The translations under genes were made by a program, and so were the position numbers. The notes beneath the pieces are model-generated. The model did not search any database and was not told where the DNA came from. It saw only the letters and a program-made list of their open reading frames with translations. Positions 1-8,354 of a DNA stretch of 8,465 bases are shown here, in pieces; position 1 is the stretch's first letter; every line of letters starts with the position of its first letter. The DNA is from Sulfurimonas sp. (lineage in GTDB: Bacteria; Campylobacterota; Campylobacteria; Campylobacterales; Sulfurimonadaceae): assembly GCA_021107375.1 (NCBI GenBank), contig JAIOSY010000276.1, positions 1 through 8,465 of the forward strand, in the 5' to 3' direction.

Positions 1-900
1 GAGTCTAATTTTCTTATAGATATGTACACAAAGATGTTAACAAATATAGAAGATTCTTCTGTACTCTCTTTTTACCATGATGAGTATAATTTTAACTCTG
101 CAAAAGCTCATTTATCACAAGCCTCTTTATTTGGTGATAGAAATATTTTAATAATAAAAAGTGAAAAAAAAGCTCCAAAAAAAGAGTTAGATACTTTAAT
201 AGAATTTTGTGAAAAAAATTCTGACAATGTATTTATTTATGCCTACTATGGAAGTGACCATAAAACTTATAATAATAAAAAAACTTTTAGTAAATTTTCA
301 ACTATAAGTGTTAGATTTTTCAATCCAAAAGATTATGAAGCACAAAATATAGTCCTTCAAGTTGCAAGAGAAAAAAATGTAAACATAGATAAATACTCAG
401 TTTCACATCTTCTAAATATTCATAATGGTGATGTAGCCCTTGCTTGTAATGAGATGGATAAATTTAGAGTTTATGATAGAGAAATCACAACAAAAGATAT
501 AGAAAATTTAGTTTTTGGACTGGCTGAGATAAGTATAGATGATTTAATAAAAAAACTCTTAAATAAAAAAGATTTTAAAGAGGATTTAGCAAATATTTTA
601 GAACATGGAGAAGATGAAATAAGAGTGATAACAGCAATAACCTCTTACTTAACACAACTTTATATGTTTAACATTTACATAAGAGTAAACGGCACACCAA
701 ATGCCCTAGAGATACTAGGATACCCTGCACCAAAATTTGTAGTTGATGAAAAAGCCGCAATGTCACTAAAGTTTAAACCAAACACTTATTATAAACTTCA
801 AGAATTATTGCTAGATAGTGAATTAAAAATGAAAAGTTCAAATGTTGATAAAAATGCGATTTTACTTTCTACCTTAATTAGAGTTCAGAAGCTACTGTAA
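1..900 (+). CDS. holA: DNA polymerase III delta subunit (HolA), 5' end cut by the window
   Basis: Delta subunit of the replicative clamp loader; it opens the sliding clamp ring so the clamp can be placed on primed DNA. The frame is open from base 1, and the residues before the first methionine (ESNFLID, then MYTKML) match the family's N-terminal GxxxFLID-like stretch of the degenerate AAA+ domain. The ATG at 22 is therefore internal, and roughly 20-30 residues lie outside the window. Visible parts are the N-terminal AAA+-like domain (FGDRNILII, then VFIYAYYGSD), a middle helical part (HNGDVALACNEMDK, typical of delta subunits), and a helical C-terminal collar region (DEIRVITAITSYLTQLY). About 299 residues are seen, against a usual total near 320-340. 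It ends 17 bp before a convergent gene with no obvious terminator in the gap. The family call rests on pattern recognition of a fast-evolving protein, so it is good but not certain. Confidence 0.85.
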   Translation, partial: ESNFLIDMYTKMLTNIEDSSVLSFYHDEYNFNSAKAHLSQASLFGDRNILIIKSEKKAPKKELDTLIEFCEKNSDNVFIYAYYGSDHKTYNNKKTFSKFSTISVRFFNPKDYEAQNIVLQVAREKNVNIDKYSVSHLLNIHNGDVALACNEMDKFRVYDREITTKDIENLVFGLAEISIDDLIKKLLNKKDFKEDLANILEHGEDEIRVITAITSYLTQLYMFNIYIRVNGTPNALEILGYPAPKFVVDEKAAMSLKFKPNTYYKLQELLLDSELKMKSSNVDKNAILLSTLIRVQKLL

Positions 901-917
901 AAACTAAAAGATAAATC

Positions 918-1343
918 CTAACGATTCATCTCTCTCATCCTTTTTTCCTTAAATGATTTTACCCAGTAGTTGTTAAAACTTTTGTTCATTTTTACAAAGC
1001 TTTCTAATGGTTCTATATGTTTTACTGTTGCAAAAAATAGTGCGATTGTTATAAGTGAAGCTACTACAAACTCTTTTGTAAAAAACACAATCTTTTTTGA
1101 TCTGTTTTTTAAATAATTTTTTATCGGCTTCCAATTATATAATATATGAACTATCCCAGCAATTGTAAAAAGTAACATAAAGGTAAGATGTAAGGCTTGA
1201 TAATCCATCTTATTTAATCCCATAACTTCCCATTGTATCATCATTGAAAGTCGTCCAAAAGGGGATATAAAAAGCATAGTACCACTTATAACCATAATTA
1301 TAAAAGAAAAAAGCATAATAAATGAAGTAATTTTTCTAAACAT
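918..1343 (-). CDS. DUF4405 family three-helix membrane protein
   Basis: A 141-aa integral membrane protein. Predicted helices lie at about residues 5-27, 50-69 and 89-107. After helix 1 comes SGTMLFISPFGRL, then GLNKMDYQALHLTFMLLF and GIVHILYNWKP. This is the SG..LF..P.GR...H......H...NW pattern of DUF4405 proteins common in Campylobacterota. H52 and H66, on helix 2, are conserved in the family and could be b-type haem ligands, but that is inference. The C-terminus (about residues 108-141) is basic and probably soluble. The start is supported by AGGA seven bases before the ATG. It lies 68 bp downstream of ilvC on the same strand, so it may be read from the ilvC promoter if the hairpin between them is leaky; no good promoter of its own is evident. 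A role in membrane electron transfer is plausible for the family but not shown here. Confidence 0.82.
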   Translation of the reverse strand: MFRKITSFIMLFSFIIMVISGTMLFISPFGRLSMMIQWEVMGLNKMDYQALHLTFMLLFTIAGIVHILYNWKPIKNYLKNRSKKIVFFTKEFVVASLITIALFFATVKHIEPLESFVKMNKSFNNYWVKSFKEKRMREMNR

Positions 1344-1383
1344 TATTATCCTGAAAATTAAAAGATTATTTTTTTAGTGAAGG

Positions 1384-1410
1384 ATAGTGACGCAATAAAT
1401 GCGTCGCTAT
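1384..1410 (-). terminator. Hairpin just after the ilvC stop codon, weak terminator or 3' stabiliser
   Basis: The arms ATAGTGACGCA (1384-1394) and TGCGTCGCTAT (1400-1410) form an 11-bp stem with one mismatch (a G-U wobble if read on the plus strand) and a 5-base loop. It begins one base after the ilvC stop. On the ilvC strand no T-run follows: the tail is CCTTCACT then A-rich. The classical T-run (TTTTAG) is on the plus-strand side. It may therefore be a 3' stabilising hairpin or a partial terminator that lets some reading reach the DUF4405 gene. Confidence 0.45.
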
Positions 1411-1411
1411 T

Positions 1412-2471
<1,060 letters not shown>

Positions 2472-2482
2472 TAATTTTCGGC

Positions 2483-2488
2483 ATTATA
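2483..2488 (-). promoter_or_regulatory. ilvC promoter -10 box
   Basis: Read on the minus strand this is a perfect TATAAT, preceded by T-rich sequence (TTTTTGCTTTATTTAAG) and with no standard -35 at 17 bp, as is usual for sigma-70-type promoters of Campylobacterota. A TTGACA occurs further upstream (2515-2520), but the 26-bp spacing is too long for it to act as its -35. The implied leader is about 40 bases. Confidence 0.65.
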
Positions 2489-2509
2489 CTTAAATAAAGC
2501 AAAAACTTT

Positions 2510-2515
2510 TATAAT
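2510..2515 (+). promoter_or_regulatory. -10 box for the 206-aa gene
   Basis: Perfect TATAAT on the plus strand, 23 bp before the ATG at 2539. Its -35 position falls on the TATAAT of the opposite ilvC promoter, so the two promoters share DNA. The leader would be under 20 bases and contains AAAAGGA as the ribosome site, six bases before the ATG. Confidence 0.6.
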
Positions 2516-2538
2516 GTCAACAACAAAAAGGAAAAATC

Positions 2539-3159
2539 ATGAAAAAATTTAATCTATTTAAAGAAATAATAATCGCAGACAAGTCATCTTTACTTCAAGC
2601 TATCAACTCTACTAAGCTTTTTGGTATAAATATTAATGGAAATATAGTAAATGAGCCATTTAATGATAATGAAATTTTCATCTATCAGGGTAAACCTGAA
2701 ATAGTAGAAGATTTTACTAAAGTATTAGGTAAAAATTATCAAGTTGTTGATGATAAAAATAGAGTTCTTATAAAAGCATTTTCAAACTGGCAAGAACTCA
2801 TATCTATCAATACACAAAGAGCTTCTTATGATGATACAACGGCAGATGGTGTTGCAGAGTTCTCAAATAAAAAACTGGAAGATATTGGTTGGCAAATAAC
2901 AGAGTTTAATGTGCAATATAGAACTTTAGTTGAACTTTTAGAAGAAAAATGCGAAGGAACTATACTTTGTATCGAGCAAGAGGAACCTTATCAGTTCAGT
3001 GGTCTTGGTTTTTTAAGTGATAATCCACATGCCGAGAAAGTTATGTTTGAATACTGTCAAAATATTGTTAAAGACAAACTTGAGAATGATGAAGATTTTG
3101 ATAAAGATGACTTAGATGATGACCAAGAGGAAGCAGCTAAATTTTTCAACTGCTTATAA
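2539..3159 (+). CDS. Unrecognised 206-aa cytoplasmic protein with acidic tail
   Basis: I do not recognise this family. The start is well supported by AAGGA six bases before the ATG and a -10 box further upstream, and codon use matches the rest of the window, so it is very likely a real gene. There is no signal peptide or membrane helix. Residues 1-80 alternate short strands and helices (LFGININGNIV, EIFIYQGKPEIVEDF, YQVVDDKNRVLIKAF). Residues 84-150 contain two of the protein's Trp (W84, W118) and a helix RTLVELLEEK followed by the hydrophobic strand GTILCIEQEE. PYQFSGLGFLSDNPHAEKVMFEYCQNIV at 150-177 looks like a conserved core. Residues 180-198 are almost entirely Asp, Glu and Lys, ending in AAKFFNCL. 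Four Cys (138, 144, 173, 205) form no CxxC motif. It is divergent from ilvC and convergent with the che operon, so context gives no function. An acidic tail could mediate a protein contact, but this is speculation. Confidence 0.82.
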   Translation: MKKFNLFKEIIIADKSSLLQAINSTKLFGININGNIVNEPFNDNEIFIYQGKPEIVEDFTKVLGKNYQVVDDKNRVLIKAFSNWQELISINTQRASYDDTTADGVAEFSNKKLEDIGWQITEFNVQYRTLVELLEEKCEGTILCIEQEEPYQFSGLGFLSDNPHAEKVMFEYCQNIVKDKLENDEDFDKDDLDDDQEEAAKFFNCL

Positions 3160-3171
3160 ATAAATGGATAT

Positions 3172-3187
3172 AGTAAGTTTTCTTACT
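3172..3187. terminator. Small hairpin after the 206-aa gene
   Basis: A perfect 6-bp stem, AGTAAG and CTTACT, with loop TTTT, starts 12 bases after the gene's stop codon. It is followed on the plus strand by a pyrimidine run (CTTCCTCTTCTTCC) that is not a true T-run. The stem has only two G-C pairs. It is the only terminator-like structure between the convergent genes, but a weak one. Confidence 0.25.
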
Positions 3188-3272
3188 CTTCCTCTTCTTC
3201 CTCCAAGAACTCTTCTGGATCTTCTAAACAATCCATACCATCTGAGTGTTGAATAAGTTAAACATTTCATAA

Positions 3273-3278
3273 TATAAT
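3273..3278 (+). promoter_or_regulatory. Promoter-like TATAAT pointing into the 3' end of cheR
   Basis: TATAAT on the plus strand, in AT-rich context (TTTCATAATATAATTTG). Transcription would begin near 3285, at an ATG at 3287 that opens a 36-codon frame antisense to the last codons of cheR. No ribosome site is visible. It could drive a leaderless small protein or an antisense RNA, or be fortuitous in AT-rich DNA. Confidence 0.25.
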
Positions 3279-3334
3279 TTGTTAAAATGCTTCCTGTGCT
3301 TGAAAATCGTCTACTCTTATTGGAAAAAATATTT

Positions 3335-4111
3335 TTAAAAGAAATCAGCATGACCAAAAAACACTTTATGGTTATTGTTTTTTCTCATACTTTCTAAAAT
3401 AGATTTAGCCTTTAATTTAGTCTCTTTATCAAAGTATATAAGCATATTTCTTGAAAATACAAAATCGAACTTACCAAGGCTTGAAAAAGAACTATCAAAA
3501 AGATTAGCTATTTTAAAAGATACAAGTGATTTAACACTCTGATTAAGAGCATACTCATTATTTGTTTGAGTAAAATATTTAGAGATTATTTCAGCAGATA
3601 AGTTTCTAATGTTTCTCTCTCCATAGATTGCTTTTTTGGCTTTAAGTATAGCATCTGAATTAATATCAATACCAACTATATTAAACCTTGAAGAAGAGAC
3701 ACCTACTTCTAATAAAGCTATAGCAATAGAGTATGGTTCTTCACCAGTTGCCGATGGGGCACATAGTATATTTATCTTACCACTAGAGTTATTAACAAGC
3801 TCTGCTAACTCCATAATTTGCTTTAGTTCTCTATAAAAATATGTTTCATTGGTTGTTAAGTAATCTATTAGCTCTTGTTTTAATGAGTTGTTTTCTTTGA
3901 TGCTTTCTAAAAGATTTGAAAATGAATGTATATATCTTTGTTTACAAAAAGACTTAACCTTACTTTTTAAGATACTTACTTGCTTATCAAAAGTAATTCC
4001 TGTCTCATTATGAAAATATTTTGATATTGGTTCTATATCATTGTAATCTTCTTTATATTCTATTATTTTATTTTCAACTAATTTTTCTTTTTTCTTAAAA
4101 ATGCTAAACAT
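3335..4111 (-). CDS. cheR: Chemoreceptor glutamate methyltransferase CheR
   Basis: Methylates glutamates on chemoreceptors using S-adenosylmethionine, setting receptor sensitivity during adaptation. The 258 residues show an N-terminal helical domain (about 28-82), the family hallmark TTNETYFYRE at 86-95, the SAM-binding loop CAPSATGEEPYSIAIALLE at 117-135 (usual form CAASTGEEPYS), the acidic SAM contact GIDIN at 147-151, and FDFVFSRNMLIYFD at 215-228. It ends abruptly at KVFFGHADFF. The GHxE/D turn is normally followed by about 20 more residues forming a last strand, so the C-terminus is short. Whether that is natural for the lineage or due to a frameshift in the A/T runs at the stop cannot be decided here. 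Residues 1-27 are a charged extension. Its ATG overlaps the cheB stop by one base (TAATG), pointing to translational coupling. It is the last gene of the operon. Confidence 0.95.
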   Translation of the reverse strand: MFSIFKKKEKLVENKIIEYKEDYNDIEPISKYFHNETGITFDKQVSILKSKVKSFCKQRYIHSFSNLLESIKENNSLKQELIDYLTTNETYFYRELKQIMELAELVNNSSGKINILCAPSATGEEPYSIAIALLEVGVSSSRFNIVGIDINSDAILKAKKAIYGERNIRNLSAEIISKYFTQTNNEYALNQSVKSLVSFKIANLFDSSFSSLGKFDFVFSRNMLIYFDKETKLKAKSILESMRKNNNHKVFFGHADFF

Positions 4112-4677
4112 TATTCACAAAACTCACTTATAATTTGAACTATTCTATCTATATCATGCACTATAATATTTGGAACTAATAATCTTGCTCGACTCGGCAT
4201 CCCATCAACTATTGCACTTTTTTTACTCTCTGTTATACATAATGCACCGTTATTACTCAAGTTTTTACAAGCTTCTACTCCATCATCTCCAATCCCTGTT
4301 AATATAACACATATGATTTTTGTATCTTTTGCTAGTGAAGTAAAAGAATTAAATAAAATATTGATATTTGGATTATATGAATTTAAAGATGTATCTTTTT
4401 TACTAAAATTCTCATTAATTAATTGAGTTTCACCTTGACAAATATATATATTATTATTTTCAAAAGATTGATTATTTTCGACAACACTAACACTAAGATG
4501 CTTAATATCTTGAAATCTATTAGCAAAACTATCCATAAATCCATCAACCATATGTTGTGCAATTACGATAGTTATATCTTGAAGCTTTGGTAGAGAATCA
4601 ATTATTTTTTGAATTTGTCCTGGTCCTCCAGTGGAGGCACCTATAAGGACAATTTTTTTAGGTACGGAAAGTTTCAA
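4111..4677 (-). CDS. cheB: CheB methylesterase/deamidase domain without receiver
   Basis: Removes methyl groups from receptor glutamates and may deamidate glutamines, opposing CheR. At 188 residues it holds only the catalytic domain: S15 in [10 protein letters not shown]42 in IAQHMVDGF and D132 in LTGIGDDG form the Ser-His-Asp triad. DGMPSRAR at 158-165 is the family's late motif. The usual N-terminal phospho-receiver and linker are absent, so CheA cannot activate it by phosphorylation; receiver-less CheB is also known in Campylobacter jejuni. The start is a TTG inside the end of the receptor gene (20-bp overlap). An in-frame stop lies four codons upstream of it and the catalytic domain begins six residues later, so no alternative ATG is possible. 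No clear ribosome site precedes it, which suggests re-initiation by ribosomes finishing the receptor gene. Confidence 0.95.
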   Translation of the reverse strand: MKLSVPKKIVLIGASTGGPGQIQKIIDSLPKLQDITIVIAQHMVDGFMDSFANRFQDIKHLSVSVVENNQSFENNNIYICQGETQLINENFSKKDTSLNSYNPNINILFNSFTSLAKDTKIICVILTGIGDDGVEACKNLSNNGALCITESKKSAIVDGMPSRARLLVPNIIVHDIDRIVQIISEFCE

Positions 4678-6703
4678 GTTTTGAGTTTAGTTCATTTGTT
4701 AAAGTATTTAAGTGTTCAGCCGCTGCAGCTATCTCTTCAACATTTCTTGCATTTGTAGATGATAGCTCATTAATCTCTTCTACTTTAGCAACAATCACTC
4801 CTGTATTTTTACCAGTGTTTTCAAAATCTTTTATTGTTCTATCACTTGCAACAACAGCCTCATTAACTATCTCGACAGTTGAATTAATCCTATCTTCAAC
4901 ACCTTGAGTAATATTTGCTAGTTCTTGTATTTCATCTGAATTTGCACTCATTTGAGTAGAGGCATCGCCAATTGACTGAACAACAACACTAATTGTTGCA
5001 TTTATTTCAGAGAGTGTTTTTTGAGTTCTCTCAGCCAGCTTTCTCACTTCATCAGCAACAACTGCGAATCCTCTACCATGCTCACCTGCTCTTGCAGCTT
5101 CAATAGCTGCGTTTAATGCAAGAAGATTTGTTTGGTCTGCTATATCTCCAATAACTACTAATATTGTTTTTACTGCATTGGCTTCATTTGATAATGTTAT
5201 CATATTTTGAGAAAGGGCAGCTTCTTTTTGTGCAGTATCTTGAACTTTAAATGTTAAAGAGATAATATCATCTCTTGCAACTCCTAAATTATCATTTGCT
5301 TTTACAATATCTGCTTTTGAGCCTTGCGCATCAGATATTGCATTTATAATTTCATCTTGAACTGATTTTGCTTGTGCTGTTGCTTCTTCAACTATCACTA
5401 CTGAATTTTCAACATTATTTCCAACACCTACTGCAGTAGTTGAGAGTTCATGAGAGATTGAAGCATTTTCAGTAGATGAATTTTTAGAAGTTGAAATTAA
5501 CTCTTGCAAAGAGTTCAGTAGGATATTGAAACTTTTCCCTATTTCCATAATCTCTTGTGGAATATCCGTATCTACTCTTTGAATTAGGTCATGGTTAGAA
5601 GATATTTCAAGCATCTTTGCTTTAAATGTATTTAATGGTTTAATAATACTTATTGATACAAGGAAGACAGCAATGGTAATAGCAATCACTAAAATAATGA
5701 GAACAGCTATAATAAGAGTATTTCTAAGACCATTAGGAGCTATTAAAACCTCTGCCTCATCTATCTCAGACAGAATAGCCCAATTTAGGTCTTGACCTAT
5801 CTTAACAGGTGCATATGAAGAGAGAACAGGATTACCACTATAGTCTATTACTATTTTACTACCAGATTGTCCGGAGAGAGCATTTTTACTAGCCTCTGTA
5901 TTAACACTTCCATTAGATGGGTTAGCAAATGAGGCTTTAAGTGAGTGACCTTGGGGGTCCAAAAAACTATCACTTCTCATTAGCTTATCTTGACCTACTA
6001 AGTAATCCTCTTGAGAGTCTCCATAACCTTTTCTAAACCCCATAATTTTATCAATAGCAGCATTGGAAATTTGAAATACTAATATTGCTTTCATCTCACC
6101 ATTTATCATAATAGGAGTACCAAGAAACATTACTGGAGCATCGTTAGATGGAGCATATGGTTTCATATCTACAAATACAGTTCGTTTTAACTCTTTAACT
6201 TTCTTATAAACTTCACCAAGTCCAGAATCTTTTAAACTACCACTTCCTACATTAGCACCATAATCAGACTCTTTTGATTGAGTGTACATAACATGACCAT
6301 GCTTAGCACAGAGAATAAATATATCGTAGTACCCATAGTCTTTTGCATAATTTTGAAAGAATTTTTCGTGTGGATGAGTTTTTTCTTTTGCTAATAGGTT
6401 AGTTACTGGGTAATCTTCATGACTTTTAACTTGAAGTTCTTCATGAACATAGATTAAGTCTTCAACTAACATTTTTACATCTTTATTCTTAGACATAATA
6501 TTGATGTTGACAATTCTTTCAGTAAAAAAGCTTTGAATTTGTTCATTCTTTGAATCTCTTGCTGATGTTAAAGCATCATAGCTTTTTTTCATAAGAGCTT
6601 CTTTGCTCTCGCTAACCGATATTAAAGTAATTATTACAGCTAAAGTAATTAGTGAAATAATTAGCAATGCCAATACCCGTGTTTTTATAGATATATTTTT
6701 CAT
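4658..6703 (-). CDS. Methyl-accepting chemotaxis protein with Cache-type sensor
   Basis: Transmembrane chemoreceptor that senses a periplasmic ligand and controls the CheA kinase. The 681 residues comprise TM1 (about 10-30), a periplasmic region of about 295 residues, TM2 (about 329-353), HAMP (about 350-402, starting PLNTF) and a cytoplasmic coiled-coil domain. The periplasmic part shows dCache-like motifs: [18 protein letters not shown] at 125-142, [12 protein letters not shown] at 146-157, and [15 protein letters not shown] at 233-247. There is no Trp before W308, so the RxWY amino-acid-binding motif of some dCache receptors is absent and the ligand is unknown. The kinase-contact tip is intact ([20 protein letters not shown] at 521-540, then [16 protein letters not shown]). 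Glu/Gln/Ala-rich stretches around 439-452 and 593-604 are candidate methylation sites. GGAG lies nine bases before the ATG, and the start overlaps the upstream stop as ATGA. The neighbouring cheB and cheR are likely to adapt this receptor. Confidence 0.97.
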   Translation of the reverse strand: MKNISIKTRVLALLIISLITLAVIITLISVSESKEALMKKSYDALTSARDSKNEQIQSFFTERIVNINIMSKNKDVKMLVEDLIYVHEELQVKSHEDYPVTNLLAKEKTHPHEKFFQNYAKDYGYYDIFILCAKHGHVMYTQSKESDYGANVGSGSLKDSGLGEVYKKVKELKRTVFVDMKPYAPSNDAPVMFLGTPIMINGEMKAILVFQISNAAIDKIMGFRKGYGDSQEDYLVGQDKLMRSDSFLDPQGHSLKASFANPSNGSVNTEASKNALSGQSGSKIVIDYSGNPVLSSYAPVKIGQDLNWAILSEIDEAEVLIAPNGLRNTLIIAVLIILVIAITIAVFLVSISIIKPLNTFKAKMLEISSNHDLIQRVDTDIPQEIMEIGKSFNILLNSLQELISTSKNSSTENASISHELSTTAVGVGNNVENSVVIVEEATAQAKSVQDEIINAISDAQGSKADIVKANDNLGVARDDIISLTFKVQDTAQKEAALSQNMITLSNEANAVKTILVVIGDIADQTNLLALNAAIEAARAGEHGRGFAVVADEVRKLAERTQKTLSEINATISVVVQSIGDASTQMSANSDEIQELANITQGVEDRINSTVEIVNEAVVASDRTIKDFENTGKNTGVIVAKVEEINELSSTNARNVEEIAAAAEHLNTLTNELNSKLETFRT

Positions 6704-8292
6704 ATAATCTCCATGTCTTGAAACTTATTGCGAATAAGTAAGAATTTATCTAAGTTATTTAAAAATAACTCAACTAATTTAGGGTCAAAGTGTTTGCCTT
6801 TTTCTTCTTTAAAAAGATTTAGTATCTTTTCTAAATCCCAGGCTTTTTTGTAACACCTATCACTTCCAAGAGCATCAAATACATCTGCTAATGCTGTGAT
6901 ACGACCAAAAATGTGTATTTCTTCACCTTTTAGTTTATTTGGATAACCCGAACCATCCCATTTTTCATGATGTTGGTACGATACAATAGCAGCTGTTTTA
7001 AAGATTGGTCTTGATGAATCTTTGAGTATTTTATATCCTATCTCACTATGGCTTTGCATAACAACCCACTCTTCATCAGTTAGTTTTCCTGGTTTTTTTA
7101 AGATACTATCAGAAATAGCAACTTTACCAATATCATGCATTGGTGAAGCAGTGTAAATTAAATTTGCATTTTTTTCATCGAGTCCTGAAAGAAGTGCTAA
7201 AAGTCTTGAGTACTTGGCAACTCTTTTTACATGATTGCCTGTCTCTTGCGAACGACTCTCGCCAATTTCTCCCATTTTGTAGATAATCTCTTTTTGAGTA
7301 TCTTCCAGCTCTTTATGAAATTTTTCTTCATTATAAATTAGTTTAACAAATAAATAAATTAATATTAATAAAATAAGAATAGATATTATTAGTACTAGTG
7401 CCGTAATGATTAGAGAATTTAATGCTTCTTTATAAAACAACTTAGAGTTATATCTATATTGTTCTAGTATACCTTGGTAAATACTGTTCAATACATTTAT
7501 ATATTTTGTACTAAGACTAAAACATTTTTGAGCATCATTTTTTAAAAATTTATTTGCTGAACATTCTTTAAAACTATCAACTATTTCATTCGAATATAAA
7601 CTAGTAAATATTTTTAATGAACTTTTAGAAGCATTAAACAAAAATACATCTTTAAGAATTTTTTGATTTACTCTAACCCTTTTTATATCTCTAGCGTACT
7701 TACTATTGTCATTCAAAAGTGATTCACTATATATAAAAGCTCTTTCTAAACCTGCATATTCTTTTAGTTTTAGTATATTTTCAAGACTTCCTAAGTCATT
7801 ATGAATATGAATATATTTCTGATTTATATTTTTGATTGCTATAATTAATTTTGTATTTAGATTTGCATAATAATCAAGAACCACATCTTCAAAACTATAA
7901 GATAAATCTAATGTTTTATATCTAATACCTTTAAGATTGTGAAGTTTATCTATGCTCTTTTTTACATTTATATTAAATAACAATATTTCTTTCTGATACA
8001 TTGTCTTTAATTTAGCAATACAGTTATCTGTTTTTATATATTGGTCTGAAAGTTTCTCTTTGATATTTTTTTCATTACTTATTATATAACCTACACTTAG
8101 ACCTCTCTCTAATTGCAGACTATGAATAAGCTCTCCTAAAATAGAAACTTGTTCAATAGTTTGTCTATATCTTAATGCATCCTTTTTAATTTTATATTCA
8201 TTTTGTAAATACAAATATGAAAAATATATAAGTGCAGCACTAGGGATTAAAAACATTATAATTACATAAAATTTTAAAGACTTAATTTTCAC
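6700..8292 (-). CDS. NIT-like sensor with HD-GYP cyclic-di-GMP phosphodiesterase
   Basis: Membrane-bound sensor enzyme expected to hydrolyse cyclic-di-GMP. Numbering here counts from the upstream TTG at 8301 (533 aa). TM1 is about 11-32 and TM2 about 295-323. Between them, a roughly 260-residue helical periplasmic region shows the two NIT-domain hallmarks, [12 protein letters not shown] at 62-73 and [13 protein letters not shown] at 179-191. R66 and R187 would be the anion-contacting candidates. A short linker helix leads to HD-GYP (about 345-520) with all key residues: ETGNHVKR at 353-360, MHDIGK at 388-393, H418, [11 protein letters not shown] at 444-454 and DVFDAL at 473-478. I prefer the GTG at codon 4, because AAAGG lies nine bases before it but directly abuts the TTG. 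First gene of the operon; its stop overlaps the receptor start by 4 bp. Nitrate or nitrite sensing is inferred only from the domain family, and I am less sure of that than of HD-GYP. Confidence 0.93.
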   Translation of the reverse strand: MKIKSLKFYVIIMFLIPSAALIYFSYLYLQNEYKIKKDALRYRQTIEQVSILGELIHSLQLERGLSVGYIISNEKNIKEKLSDQYIKTDNCIAKLKTMYQKEILLFNINVKKSIDKLHNLKGIRYKTLDLSYSFEDVVLDYYANLNTKLIIAIKNINQKYIHIHNDLGSLENILKLKEYAGLERAFIYSESLLNDNSKYARDIKRVRVNQKILKDVFLFNASKSSLKIFTSLYSNEIVDSFKECSANKFLKNDAQKCFSLSTKYINVLNSIYQGILEQYRYNSKLFYKEALNSLIITALVLIISILILLILIYLFVKLIYNEEKFHKELEDTQKEIIYKMGEIGESRSQETGNHVKRVAKYSRLLALLSGLDEKNANLIYTASPMHDIGKVAISDSILKKPGKLTDEEWVVMQSHSEIGYKILKDSSRPIFKTAAIVSYQHHEKWDGSGYPNKLKGEEIHIFGRITALADVFDALGSDRCYKKAWDLEKILNLFKEEKGKHFDPKLVELFLNNLDKFLLIRNKFQDMEII

Positions 8293-8354
8293 ACTTTTCA
8301 ACCTTTACTATATTCTAAATTTATCTAACGGGATTTTCAAATTTAAAATGATAA

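Larger units (their letters stand above)
3160..3334. other. Intergenic gap between convergent genes, with coding-like scraps
   Basis: No intact gene is seen in these 175 bases. On the minus strand one frame contains two coding-like pieces separated by three stop codons. One, just beyond the cheR stop, reads KIFFPIRVDDFQAQEAF before a stop. The other ends in SDGMDCLEDPEEFLEEEEEE followed by TAA (about 3185-3250). The arginine-rich 67-codon frame that overlaps them has poor composition and looks like a shadow. A short palindrome AGTAAG-TTTT-CTTACT lies at 3172-3187 and a plus-strand TATAAT at 3273-3278. The scraps may be remains of a gene or of the cheR 3' end, or may be chance in AT-rich DNA. 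Confidence 0.4.

Noticed and set aside
22..24. ATG at 22 as the start of holA
   Set aside because: The frame is open to base 1 and the upstream residues match the family's conserved FLID-like N-terminal motif, so the true start lies outside the window.
2483..2520. TTGACA (2515-2520, minus strand) as the -35 of the ilvC promoter
   Set aside because: The 26-bp spacing to the TATAAT is far from the 16-18 bp needed.
3154..3357. 67-codon minus-strand ORF overlapping the end of cheR
   Set aside because: It is Arg- and Ser-rich, unlike its neighbours, has no ribosome site, overlaps cheR and the 206-aa gene at its ends, and shares its bases with the more coding-like glutamate-rich frame. It looks like a shadow.
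3636..3836. 66-codon plus-strand ORF inside cheR
   Set aside because: It is antisense to the conserved SAM-binding core of CheR, with no ribosome site or family match; a shadow frame.
4658..4678. KLETF at the receptor's C-terminus, resembling the NWETF pentapeptide that tethers CheR/CheB in enteric receptors
   Set aside because: The key aromatic Trp is replaced by Leu, two residues follow the motif, and the stretch simply continues the last coiled-coil helix. There is no flexible linker before it.
5500..5600. Possible gap or rearrangement between HAMP and the signalling domain of the receptor
   Set aside because: HAMP and the coiled coil follow in one open frame with normal family spacing; no sign of a frameshift or fusion.
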